The position numbers and the translations under genes are program-made. From positions 38,455 to 102,454 of the forward strand of contig NZ_QYCP01000080.1 of NCBI RefSeq assembly GCF_025506275.1: DNA of 64,000 bases. The letters run 5' to 3'. Source of the stretch: Brevibacterium permense. GTDB taxonomy: Bacteria > Actinomycetota > Actinomycetes > Actinomycetales > Brevibacteriaceae. Shown here in pieces: positions 57,031 through 64,000 of this stretch. Under the pieces are notes generated by a model. It saw only the letters and a list, made by a program, of their open reading frames with translations, made no database searches and had not been told where the DNA came from. Positions within the stretch are counted from its first letter, which is position 1. Each line of letters starts with the position of its first letter.

Positions 57031-58074
57031 TCAGCTGTTCGGCAGTGCCAATCGCCCGTCGACCTGTTGTGCCAGACCGTCGTCAACGAGGTCGGTGATG
57101 AGCCGAGTGATCCTGTCCTGGTCAGCACTGAGTTCACGCACTCGCGCCACCGCAGTGGCCGTCGATTCGGCCAGTGTGTCGAGAAGCGCCGGGTCGAAGT
57201 CGGTCACCGAGGCGGTGAAGACGTCGAGCCGGACACCGGGGCGGTCATCCCCGGCGACGTGCGCTGCCTTGAGCACATCCATGATGGCACCGCGCAGCTG
57301 TCGATCGGTGCCCGCCCACTTCTGAGTCTTCGGTTTCGTCGCCGAGGCGGGTCTGCCCAATCGGTTCCATGTGCAGATGTCCTGGAGCGGGCAGGCAGGG
57401 CAGTCGGGATTGCGTGCCGTGCAGACGAGAGCTCCGAACTCCATGACTCCGGCGTTCCACTCAACGTGCCTATCCTCGGGTACGAGGGCCGCCGCCCAGG
57501 CGGTCTCCTTCCGGCCGGGTGAGGTGGTGGGGCGTTCTCGGCCCGCGAAGAGGCGGATGAGGACCCGACGCACGTTCGTGTCGAGCACGGTCGTCTTTCT
57601 GCCGAAAGCGAAGGAGGAGACCGCGGCGGCGGTATAGGACCCGATGCCCGGCAGTCGTTCGAGCTCTTCGGTCGATTCGGGAACCCGGTTCTCCAGGTCC
57701 GCGGCGATGACTTCGGCGGCTTCCTGCAGTCGCAGCGCTCTGCGCGGATAGCCCAAGCGGTCCCAGGCGTGGAGGACTTCGGCGGTCGGGGCGGCGGCGA
57801 GGTCGGCCGGCGTCGGCCACTTGTCCATCCACTCACGCCATCGCGGTTCGACTCGGGCGACAGGGGTCTGTTGGGACATGATCTCACTGACGAGGATTGC
57901 CCAGGCACTCGTCTTCGGGTGCCTCCACGGCAGGTCCCGGGCAGTGTCCTCGAACCAGGCGATGATCGTGTCCTGGACTCGTTTGAGCACAGGTTCGGAT
58001 ACCTCGGGGAAGGCGGAGGTCGACCCGGAGGGATTCGATTCGGGACCGGCTCGGTGTGTCATTTGGATGCTCAT
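57031..58074 (-). CDS. mutY: A/G-specific adenine glycosylase
   Basis: The 347-residue repair enzyme removes adenine mispaired with 8-oxoguanine. Catalytic Glu lies in SEIMSQQTPVARV, the helix-hairpin-helix in LERLPGIGSYTAAAVSSFAFG with the catalytic Asp in VLDTNVRRVLIR, and the 4Fe-4S ligands in CTARNPDCPACPLQDIC (C-x6-C-x2-C-x5-C). A shortened C-terminal domain follows, with a winged-helix-like end. ATG 58074 is likely; ATG 58062 is possible. It is divergent from the membrane-anchored unknown gene at 58099, with only 24 bases between starts. Confidence 0.93.
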   Translation of the reverse strand: MSIQMTHRAGPESNPSGSTSAFPEVSEPVLKRVQDTIIAWFEDTARDLPWRHPKTSAWAILVSEIMSQQTPVARVEPRWREWMDKWPTPADLAAAPTAEVLHAWDRLGYPRRALRLQEAAEVIAADLENRVPESTEELERLPGIGSYTAAAVSSFAFGRKTTVLDTNVRRVLIRLFAGRERPTTSPGRKETAWAAALVPEDRHVEWNAGVMEFGALVCTARNPDCPACPLQDICTWNRLGRPASATKPKTQKWAGTDRQLRGAIMDVLKAAHVAGDDRPGVRLDVFTASVTDFDPALLDTLAESTATAVARVRELSADQDRITRLITDLVDDGLAQQVDGRLALPNS

Positions 58075-58098
58075 TCGCAATTGCCTAGGCTCAAAGCG

Positions 58099-58902
58099 AT
58101 GACTCCTTCCAATCGTGGTTCGCAGCCGAACAGAGCTGCCGGGCAGCCTCGCCAGTCTAGCGGGAAGCTGCCTGCTCACGTGTACCGCCGGCGCCGCATC
58201 ACACTTGCTGTGGCCAGCCTCCTCGTCCTGGGGCTTCTCGTGCTCGGAATCGTCGGAATCGTCAGAGCCATCGGCGGCCGCAGCGACGGACCGGACAAGG
58301 TCGCTGCCGAGGAGACTACTCCGGCCGAATCGACGACGGCGGCACCCGTGCCGGATAAGAAGGCAGCGAGCGGAAAATGCCCGGAGGACAAGGTCTCGCT
58401 GAAGGCGAAGGTCGATCCGAAATCCGTGAAGGAGGGGAAAGAACCCGAATTCGGCATGGTCATCGAGAACGGCCACACCGCCACGTGCCTCATTGAGGTC
58501 GGTACCGATAAGCAGGAATTCATCGTCGAGAAGAACGGTGATGTCGTGTGGTCGTCGGAGTACTGCGCGGCGGTGAAAGACGAGAATGCCGAAGCTTCCA
58601 CGGAGTTCGCACCGCAGTCGGAGAAGACCGCGAAGCTCAAGTGGAACCGGATCAAGGTCGACAAGAACTGCAACCGCGAAGACGATGACTTCGCCCCCGG
58701 TGACTATGAGCTCATCGTGAAGCTCGATGACAAGAAGAGCGAACCGACGCCGTTCGAGCTCGAGAAGAGCGCCGCCGAAAAGGCCGAGGAGAAGAAGGCC
58801 GCGGAGGAGAAGAAGAAAGCCGACGAGGAGAAGAAGTCGGAAAAGGAATCCGGCGAGAAGGACTCCTCGGATGAGAAGCAGTCAGAGGAACCGCAGGACT
58901 GA
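58099..58902 (+). CDS. Membrane-anchored extracellular protein, unknown function
   Basis: The 267-residue protein has a basic disordered N-terminus, one membrane helix (ITLAVASLLVLGLLVLGIVGIV, about residues 35-56), an outside domain of about 120 residues with four cysteines (CPEDKVSLKAKVD, ATCLIEVG, SEYCAAV, KNCNREDDD) and a roughly 60-residue Lys/Glu-rich tail, probably helical (AAEKAEEKKAAEEKKKADEE). A membrane protein of similar size lies near mutY in mycobacteria. The divergent spacing from mutY is 24 bases, so promoters overlap. No function can be assigned. Confidence 0.78.
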   Translation: MTPSNRGSQPNRAAGQPRQSSGKLPAHVYRRRRITLAVASLLVLGLLVLGIVGIVRAIGGRSDGPDKVAAEETTPAESTTAAPVPDKKAASGKCPEDKVSLKAKVDPKSVKEGKEPEFGMVIENGHTATCLIEVGTDKQEFIVEKNGDVVWSSEYCAAVKDENAEASTEFAPQSEKTAKLKWNRIKVDKNCNREDDDFAPGDYELIVKLDDKKSEPTPFELEKSAAEKAEEKKAAEEKKKADEEKKSEKESGEKDSSDEKQSEEPQD

Positions 58903-58907
58903 GTCCT
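58895..58907. terminator. Palindrome spanning two convergent stop codons
   Basis: AGGACT-G-AGTCCT contains the plus-strand stop (58900-58902) and touches the minus-strand stop (58907-58909). It mirrors the arrangement at 38366-38378. Confidence 0.35.
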
Positions 58908-59299
58908 CACGCCCCGCGGTAGGAGCCGACTCCCCAAGAGTTCCCGTCGTGGTCGCGGAAGGCGAATTCGCGGCCGCCGTGAACCTGAGTCGCCACGGGT
59001 CGCACGATCGCATGCCCCATATCGACGATCTCCTGGTATAGCCGGTCGACTTCGCGTTCGGTGTCGACGACGACGTACATCGAGCTGCCGCCCACCGAAT
59101 CGAGGGCCGACCCGTCGTTGCGAACCGAACCGAACATGATCCCGCCGTTGTCACCGAGCGCGAATTCGGCATGCTCGACGAGCGCCGGATCGTGTTCATT
59201 GCGCACGATCAGTCTTTCGGTGAACCCGAGCGTGACCAGCAGGTCGATCGTCGCTGCGGCATCGGTGGTGCGGAAGGCTGGAAAAACTGTCGTGGTCAT
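58907..59299 (-). CDS. VOC family protein (glyoxalase/bleomycin resistance fold)
   Basis: The 130-residue protein MTTTVFPAFRTTDAAATIDL has the two beta-alpha-beta-beta-beta repeats of the VOC fold: FTERLIVRNEHDPALVEHAEFALGDNGGIMFG and MYVVVDTEREVDRLYQEIVD, ending EFAFRDHDGNSWGVGSY. It resembles small bleomycin/fosfomycin-type binding proteins, but no resistance role is shown. ATG 59299 is preferred over the upstream TTG 59317. It lies just downstream of radA on the convergent side. Confidence 0.85.
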   Translation of the reverse strand: MTTTVFPAFRTTDAAATIDLLVTLGFTERLIVRNEHDPALVEHAEFALGDNGGIMFGSVRNDGSALDSVGGSSMYVVVDTEREVDRLYQEIVDMGHAIVRPVATQVHGGREFAFRDHDGNSWGVGSYRGA

Positions 59300-59342
59300 G
59301 ACACCAGGATGCTCCAAAACCGTGCGAAAGTCCCGGATTTTC

Positions 59343-60710
59343 TCACTTCTGCTCCCGAAGTGCCTTCTTCGTCAGCATCAGTTCGACCGCTCCGGCGATG
59401 TGTTCGCACTCCTCGACCTCCATCTTGTCCGGCGCCGCCACATTGGTCATCGCGCCCTTGGCGACGACAGCGTGAGTGATGCCCAGCCGTTTGGCTTCAT
59501 TGAGTCGTTGGCCGAGATTGGGGACATTGCGGATCTCCCCTGACAAGCTGACCTCGCCGATCGCGACGAGGTGGCGAGCCAGCGGCTTGCCGAGCAGCGC
59601 GGAGGCCAGGGACATGCAGATCGCGAGGTCGCTGGCCGGCTCGGAGAGCTTCGCTCCGCCGACGGTGGCGGTGAAGACATCGCTCTTGGCGAGGTTCGCC
59701 TGCGCGACGTTCTGGCTGAGCACAGCCAGCATCATCGCCACCCGGGAGGAATCGACTCCGGAGACCGAACGACGGGACTGACCGCCAGCGGATTCTGTGA
59801 TGAGCGATTGGACTTCGACGAGCAGCGGACGCTTGCCCTCCTGCGTCACTGTCAAGCAAGTGCCGGGCGGGTTCGCACCGCTGCGCGAGAGGAACAGCCC
59901 CGAAGGGTCCTCGAGACTCTTGATCCCGTTCTCCTCCATATCGAAGCAGCCCACGTCGTCGGTCGGACCGAAGCGATTCTTCACCGCTCGCAGCATGCGC
60001 AGACGCGAATGCCTCTCACCTTCGAAGGTGCACACGACATCGACGAGATGCTCGAGAAGGCGAGGACCGGCGATCGTACCGTCCTTCGTGATGTGGCCGA
60101 CGAGCACAGTCGGCAGAGACCGGGCCTTGGCTTCCCTGATGAGGGCGGACGCGACTTCACGGACCTGGGTGACCCCGCCGGGGATGCCTTCGACCTCGGA
60201 TGATGCCAGAGTTTGGATCGAGTCGACGACGAGCAGCTCCGGCTGTTCGGACTCGATCATTCCCAGGACCGAACCCAGATCGGTCTCAGCAGCGAGGAGA
60301 AGTGAGTCGGCCAGGGCATTGATCCGTTCGGCGCGCAGTCGCACCTGACCGGCGGATTCCTCACCGGTGACATAGAGGACCTTGACCCCGAACATGGCGA
60401 TCTTCGCGGCGACGTCGAGCAGCAGCGTCGACTTGCCGACCCCCGGCTCACCGGAAAGCAGGACAACGGCGCCGGGCACTATGCCACCGCCGAGCACCCG
60501 ATCGAACTCAGGGACGAACGTCGATCTCGCCTGCGCGAGCGTCGAGTCGATCTCGCTGATCGGCTTCGCCGCATTGGATTTCTTGACCTTCGTCTTCACC
60601 TTCGACGAGTTCGCGCCCTTTTCCTCAAGGGTGCCCCAAGCCTGGCATTCGGGGCAGCGTCCCAACCATTTGACCGTCGAATAGCCGCATTCCGAGCATG
60701 TGAAAGACAT
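59343..60710 (-). CDS. radA: DNA repair protein RadA
   Basis: The 455-residue RecA-like branch-migration ATPase begins with a C4 zinc finger (CSECGYSTVKWLGRCPEC), then Walker A GEPGVGKSTLLLDVA, the RadA-specific KNRFGPTDDVG and a C-terminal Lon-protease-like domain (SDVFTATVGGAKLSEPASDLA; SLSGEIRNVPNLGQRL). ATG 60710 starts at the zinc finger. In many Actinobacteria disA lies next to radA; it is not found here. Confidence 0.95.
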   Translation of the reverse strand: MSFTCSECGYSTVKWLGRCPECQAWGTLEEKGANSSKVKTKVKKSNAAKPISEIDSTLAQARSTFVPEFDRVLGGGIVPGAVVLLSGEPGVGKSTLLLDVAAKIAMFGVKVLYVTGEESAGQVRLRAERINALADSLLLAAETDLGSVLGMIESEQPELLVVDSIQTLASSEVEGIPGGVTQVREVASALIREAKARSLPTVLVGHITKDGTIAGPRLLEHLVDVVCTFEGERHSRLRMLRAVKNRFGPTDDVGCFDMEENGIKSLEDPSGLFLSRSGANPPGTCLTVTQEGKRPLLVEVQSLITESAGGQSRRSVSGVDSSRVAMMLAVLSQNVAQANLAKSDVFTATVGGAKLSEPASDLAICMSLASALLGKPLARHLVAIGEVSLSGEIRNVPNLGQRLNEAKRLGITHAVVAKGAMTNVAAPDKMEVEECEHIAGAVELMLTKKALREQK

Positions 60711-60823
60711 ACCGCAATTCTGGCACGGGCCGCTGACACGAGATTCCTTGCTCGAGAGTCCGGCCGCAGTGACAAGGAGAGCTGGCCGGAGCGCACTGCA
60801 GCGGGGGAGTCCGGCGAACGCAG

Positions 60824-60858
60824 AGGGGCGCCCGACGATGAGTTCGTCGGACGCCCCT
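60824..60858 (-). terminator. Hairpin terminator after map
   Basis: AGGGGCGCCCGACGA (60824-60838) pairs with TCGTCGGACGCCCCT (60844-60858) with one mismatch around TGAGT, downstream of the map stop on the minus strand. Confidence 0.75.
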
Positions 60859-60882
60859 TGGCGGCAGAGTGCGGCAGCCAGG

Positions 60883-61650
60883 TCAGTCGAGCGTGGTGAG
60901 GATTCGGGGACCATCCTCGGTGATGGCGATCGTGTTCTCCGAATGGGCACCATTCGAACCGTCGGTCAGACGCAGGGTCCAACCGTCCTTGTCGACGGAC
61001 AGCTTCTTCGAGGTGAAAGACCACCAGGGTTCGATCGCCAGGGTCAGTCCTGGTTTGAGGACCAGCCCGCGACCGCCCTTGCCGCGGTTGGGCACGTGCG
61101 GATCCTCGTGCATCGTGTGGCCGAGACCGTGGCCGCCGAAGTCGAGGTTGACGGGGATGCGGTGGGCATCGGCGACGTCACCGATGGCCTTTGAGATATC
61201 GCCAAGACGGTTGCCAGCTTGGGCGGCACCGATTCCGGCTTCGAGACCGGCCCAGGTGGTGTCGATGAGGCGCTGGTCCTCGTCGCTGCCGTTGCCGACG
61301 ACGACGGAGCGGGCGGCGTCGGCGACCCAGCCGTCGATGGAGACGGCGAAGTCGAGGGTGAGCAGGTCGCCGTCCTTGAGGACATAGCTGTGCGGTTTAC
61401 CGTGGAGGACGCCGTCATTGACGGACAGGCAGATGACGTTGCGGAAGGGGCCGGAGCCGAAAGAGGGGGCGTAGTCCCAGTAGCAGGACTTCGCTCCGGC
61501 ATCCGCAATGAGCTTCCGCGCGGTCTTCTCCAGGTGCATGATGTCCATGCCCGGTTCTGCGATCGAGGTCAGCTCGGCCAAGGTCTTCGCGATGAAACGG
61601 CCGGTCACCGCCATCTTGTCGATCTCGGCGGGCGTCTTCAGCTCAATCAC
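60883..61650 (-). CDS. map: Methionine aminopeptidase, type I
   Basis: The 255-residue metalloenzyme removes N-terminal Met after deformylation. Metal ligands are in order: LTLDFAVSIDGWVADAARS (two Asp), GHGLGHTMHEDPHVPN (His), LAIEPWW (Glu) and AHSENTIAI (Glu). It is a short form without the SH3-type N-terminal extension. Substrate for it is supplied by the def product at 21105. A terminator hairpin separates it from radA. Confidence 0.95.
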   Translation of the reverse strand: MIELKTPAEIDKMAVTGRFIAKTLAELTSIAEPGMDIMHLEKTARKLIADAGAKSCYWDYAPSFGSGPFRNVICLSVNDGVLHGKPHSYVLKDGDLLTLDFAVSIDGWVADAARSVVVGNGSDEDQRLIDTTWAGLEAGIGAAQAGNRLGDISKAIGDVADAHRIPVNLDFGGHGLGHTMHEDPHVPNRGKGGRGLVLKPGLTLAIEPWWSFTSKKLSVDKDGWTLRLTDGSNGAHSENTIAITEDGPRILTTLD

Positions 61651-61966
61651 AGGTGGTCTCCTTCAGCGGGGTGCAGGGGTCAACGGCGTTCACAGGTCCA
61701 GAGTCGATTTTAGTCCTCGGCGGTCCCGAAGTCGCGGCCGCACCCGGATCTGTGGGCAAGGAGACAGAGAGGCCGAGCGGAAGATCCGATTGCGCGCAAG
61801 GAGGCTTGTGCCGTTGTTCCTTGGATTCTTTCGCTCATCGTCTTCCCCGTCTGTGCGTTGATCTGCCTCGCTTGCATCCTCCGCGACTACCGGCGGCGGG
61901 CTTCAACGGCGGGGCGTTCGGATTCAGCAGATCGTGCGACTGAGGACGACGTGCACTCAAGCGCCT
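61651..61966. other. 316-base gap with a start-less membrane-protein-like frame
   Basis: No complete gene is seen. On the plus strand an open frame from about 61718 to the TGA at 61972-61974 encodes, near its end, CAVVPWILSLIVFPVCALIC and a basic then acidic tail, looking like a membrane helix plus cytosolic end. It has no ATG or GTG. A good AAGGAGG (61799-61805) lies close, but the starts near it are in another frame, so a frameshifted remnant is possible. Confidence 0.3.
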
Positions 61967-62191
61967 TCAGCTGAGGCTGGAATCCGAATTCTGCGGTCGC
62001 GCGACGAACCAGCAGATCGGCCCGACGACGGGCAACAGCAGGACGATGATCGCCCAGACGAGTCTCACCTGAGGGTCGAGTCCTGATCGGGCGATGCTCA
62101 CCATTGCCCAGATGAGCAGAACGACGAGCAGCAGGACGATGCCGGACCAGATCACGTCATAGGCGGCGGGCAGCAGCGGATTTTCGCTCAT
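61967..62191 (-). CDS. PLDc_N domain membrane protein
   Basis: The 74-residue protein has two membrane helices (VIWSGIVLLLVVLLIWAMVSI and LVWAIIVLLLPVVGPICWFV) joined by a short loop, ending RPQNSDSSLS. This matches the phospholipase D nuclease N-terminal (PLDc_N) domain found alone or before cardiolipin synthases. Alone it has no known catalytic role. It lies between map and the aldehyde dehydrogenase gene on the same strand. Confidence 0.8.
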   Translation of the reverse strand: MSENPLLPAAYDVIWSGIVLLLVVLLIWAMVSIARSGLDPQVRLVWAIIVLLLPVVGPICWFVARPQNSDSSLS

Positions 62192-62223
62192 GGCATCAAT
62201 CTACCTTGGTTTTTGCGCGAGAG

Positions 62224-62293
62224 TCGCTCGTTCAAGGGGCAGCGCGGAAATCGCGTCGTGTACCACGTGATATCGGCGCTGGCCCTTGAGCGA
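62224..62293 (-). terminator. Imperfect long hairpin after the aldehyde dehydrogenase gene
   Basis: CAAGGGGCAGCGC (62233-62245) pairs with GCGCTGGCCCTTG (62276-62288) with one mismatch, extended by TCGCT (62224-62228) with AGCGA (62289-62293). The 30-base loop contains GTACCACGTGATATC. It lies in the 195-base gap downstream of the dehydrogenase stop. Confidence 0.4.
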
Positions 62294-62386
62294 TATGAAG
62301 AGGCGCCGGTGGCCAGTCTGCGCTTCGACCACAGCCTACCGACCCACCGGACGAGCACCTCACCTCGACCGGAGGACACAGCTCTC

Positions 62387-63922
62387 TCAGAGGAACTCGA
62401 CTCCCTGCGCCAGCGGCAGCTCACCGGAGTAGTTGATCGTGTTCGTGGCCGGGCGCATATAGGCCTTCCACGAATCCGAACCCGACTCCCGTCCGCCGCC
62501 GGTCTCCTTCTCACCACCGAAGGCACCGCCGATCTCCGCACCGGAGGTGCCGATGTTGACGTTGGCGATTCCGCAGTCGGAGCGGGACAGGAACTTCTCG
62601 GATTCGGCGAGTTCGGCAGTGAAGATCGCCGAGGACAGTCCCTGCGGCACATCGTTGTGGATCTCCAGCGCCTCATCGAGATCCGAATACGTGACGACGT
62701 AGAGGATCGGGGCGAACGTCTCCTCCTTGACCACTGCGCTCTGGCTGGGCATCCGCACCACGGCAGGTTCGACGTAGTGAGCTTCCGGGCGTTCATCGGC
62801 GAGCACTCGGCCGCCTCCGCAGAGGATCTCGCCGCCCTCTGCCTCTGCCTGCTTGAGGGCCGCCTGCATCGCATCGAACGAAGCTGAATTGATGAGCGGT
62901 CCCACGAGCACTCCGTCATCGGTCGGCGATCCGATGCTCAGCGTCTTGTACGCGGCGACGACCTTGTCGACGAACTCGTCCGCGATGGACTCGTGCACGA
63001 TGAGCCGCCGCAGCGTCGTGCACCTCTGACCGGCGGTTCCAGCGGCCGCGAAGACCACTCCGCGCAGTGCCAGGTCGATGTCGGCGCTCGGGGCGACGAT
63101 GGCGGCATTGTTGCCGCCGAGCTCGAGCAGGATCTTGCCGAAGCGCTCGGCCACGACGGGACCGACCTCGCGACCCATTCGCACCGATCCCGTCGCCGAG
63201 ACCAAGGCCACGCGTTCATCCCGGACCATCACATCACCGATGTCCCGGCCACCGACGAGGACAGGCGCGAGGTTCTCCGGTGCCCCCACTTCGGCGGCGG
63301 CCCTGGCCAGCAGAGACTGTGCCCCGAGAGCTGCTAGCACGGCGTTTTCCGAGGGCTTCCACACGACCGCGTCACCGGCGACCAAGGCCAGGGCGGTGTT
63401 CCAGGAATACACGGCCACGGGGAAGTTGAACGCGGAGATGACACCGACGACGCCGAGGGGATGCCACGTCTCCATGAGTCGGTGACCCGGCCGTTCGCTG
63501 GGCATGGTCTTGCCCCACAGCTGCCGGGACTGACCGAGCGCGAACTCGCAGATGTCGATCATCTCCTGGACTTCACCGGCCGCCTCGGAGGGGGTCTTGC
63601 CGGCTTCGACGGTGATGATCTTGGCCAGATCCTCCTTGTGCTCGCCGAGCAGCTGTCCCCACCGCTGCACCAGCTGACCGCGGACCGGAGCGGGCACGTC
63701 CCGCCAGGTTTCGAAAGCGGTCTGGGCTGCGGCGATCTTGTCCGCCGCCGTCCGCGCGGTGTCCGCGGCGATCGTGCCGAGGTCCTGTCCCGTGATGGGG
63801 GAGCGGGCCGGAAGGCTTGCCGAGGCGGCCGATCCCTTGCGGGCGAATGCGTCCACTCCGCAGGCGCTCAGTCCTGAGGTGAGGAGGTCGGTGATGGTCT
63901 GATCGGTGGGCAGTGCGGTCAT
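62387..63922 (-). CDS. Aldehyde dehydrogenase, ALDH7 type (probable L-piperidine-6-carboxylate dehydrogenase)
   Basis: The 511-residue NAD-dependent dehydrogenase has the catalytic Cys in GTAGQRCTTLRRLIVH, Glu in ILLELGGNNAAI, and the ALDH7 C-terminal signature GGEKETGGGRESGSDSWKAYM followed by RPATNTINYSGELPLAQGVEF. ALDH7/antiquitin-type enzymes oxidise alpha-aminoadipic semialdehyde in lysine degradation, usually beside a lysine 6-aminotransferase gene. That gene could lie just beyond the window edge. AAAGGA precedes ATG 63922. The 78 bases to the edge show nothing else. Confidence 0.9.
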   Translation of the reverse strand: MTALPTDQTITDLLTSGLSACGVDAFARKGSAASASLPARSPITGQDLGTIAADTARTAADKIAAAQTAFETWRDVPAPVRGQLVQRWGQLLGEHKEDLAKIITVEAGKTPSEAAGEVQEMIDICEFALGQSRQLWGKTMPSERPGHRLMETWHPLGVVGVISAFNFPVAVYSWNTALALVAGDAVVWKPSENAVLAALGAQSLLARAAAEVGAPENLAPVLVGGRDIGDVMVRDERVALVSATGSVRMGREVGPVVAERFGKILLELGGNNAAIVAPSADIDLALRGVVFAAAGTAGQRCTTLRRLIVHESIADEFVDKVVAAYKTLSIGSPTDDGVLVGPLINSASFDAMQAALKQAEAEGGEILCGGGRVLADERPEAHYVEPAVVRMPSQSAVVKEETFAPILYVVTYSDLDEALEIHNDVPQGLSSAIFTAELAESEKFLSRSDCGIANVNIGTSGAEIGGAFGGEKETGGGRESGSDSWKAYMRPATNTINYSGELPLAQGVEFL

Positions 63923-64000
63923 TGCTGTCCTTTCGTCTGCTGCTGTGTCGATCGGCCGCTTGGCCGGTCGTTGCTGATCTGTCGTTGTGGGGGCGGGAAG

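Noticed and set aside
63923..64000. Possible lysine 6-aminotransferase gene upstream of the aldehyde dehydrogenase
   Set aside because: Expected from pathway knowledge, but the last 78 bases show no coding evidence for it.

Overview
The window looks like chromosomal DNA of a high-GC actinobacterium, most probably Micrococcales and Brevibacterium-like (inference). The sequence is GC-rich, carries an Lsr2 nucleoid protein and a DUF3180 protein, and keeps gene orders known from Actinobacteria: ppa, dacB, DUF2342 protease, tilS, hpt, ftsH, folE, folP, folB-folK, DUF3180, two PH-domain proteins, DUF2520; then lysS, lsr2, clpC; then mutY and radA. I saw no rRNA, tRNA, CRISPR array, insertion sequence or phage gene.

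Layout. 1-4.2 kb is a small accessory catabolic module: a partial unknown gene, a DUF2848 protein, an MHS-type MFS transporter, a GntR/FCD regulator and a nitrilase-fold amidase, with repeated GTATAC operators in the divergent promoter. 4.3-4.7 kb encodes a very basic secreted protein. 5.0-9.4 kb holds a beta-oxidation pair (fadA, fadB) and a quinone-oxidoreductase-like enzyme whose ribosome-binding site lies in a hairpin. 9.5-15.1 kb is a TetR-controlled branched-chain acyl-CoA operon (biotin-dependent carboxylase beta and alpha subunits, acyl-CoA dehydrogenase). Its likely partners, a MaoC-type hydratase and a CitE-type lyase, lie at 19.7-21.1 kb, separated by cardiolipin synthase, a NagD-like HAD phosphatase, an ArsR/SRPBCC pair and a histidine phosphatase. 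Together the carboxylase, hydratase and lyase would convert 3-methylcrotonyl-CoA to acetyl-CoA and acetoacetate (leucine catabolism).

21.1-33.4 kb is mixed: peptide deformylase, an unknown 404-residue protein, an overlapping msrA / nitroreductase / MFS operon, a 1294-residue RND exporter, a CPBP protease with a perfect 18-bp inverted repeat in its first codons, and a Tat-exported PhoX phosphatase with an LPWTG anchor signal preceded by a clear PHO box. 33.4-52.4 kb is the conserved housekeeping block (pyrophosphatase, PBP4, tilS, hpt, ftsH, folate genes, PH-domain membrane proteins, lysS, lsr2). It is interrupted by an amidohydrolase plus CynX-type transporter pair between tilS and hpt. A macrolide-phosphotransferase-like gene sits between lsr2 and clpC.

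53.7-63.9 kb carries clpC, a GNAT acetyltransferase, mutY, a membrane-anchored unknown, a VOC protein, radA, map, a PLDc_N membrane protein and an ALDH7-type aldehyde dehydrogenase. disA, usual next to radA, is absent here. Many convergent gene pairs are separated by strong perfect hairpins. No single novel defence or biosynthetic system stands out; the most interesting signals are regulatory RNA or DNA structures and two accessory catabolic modules.
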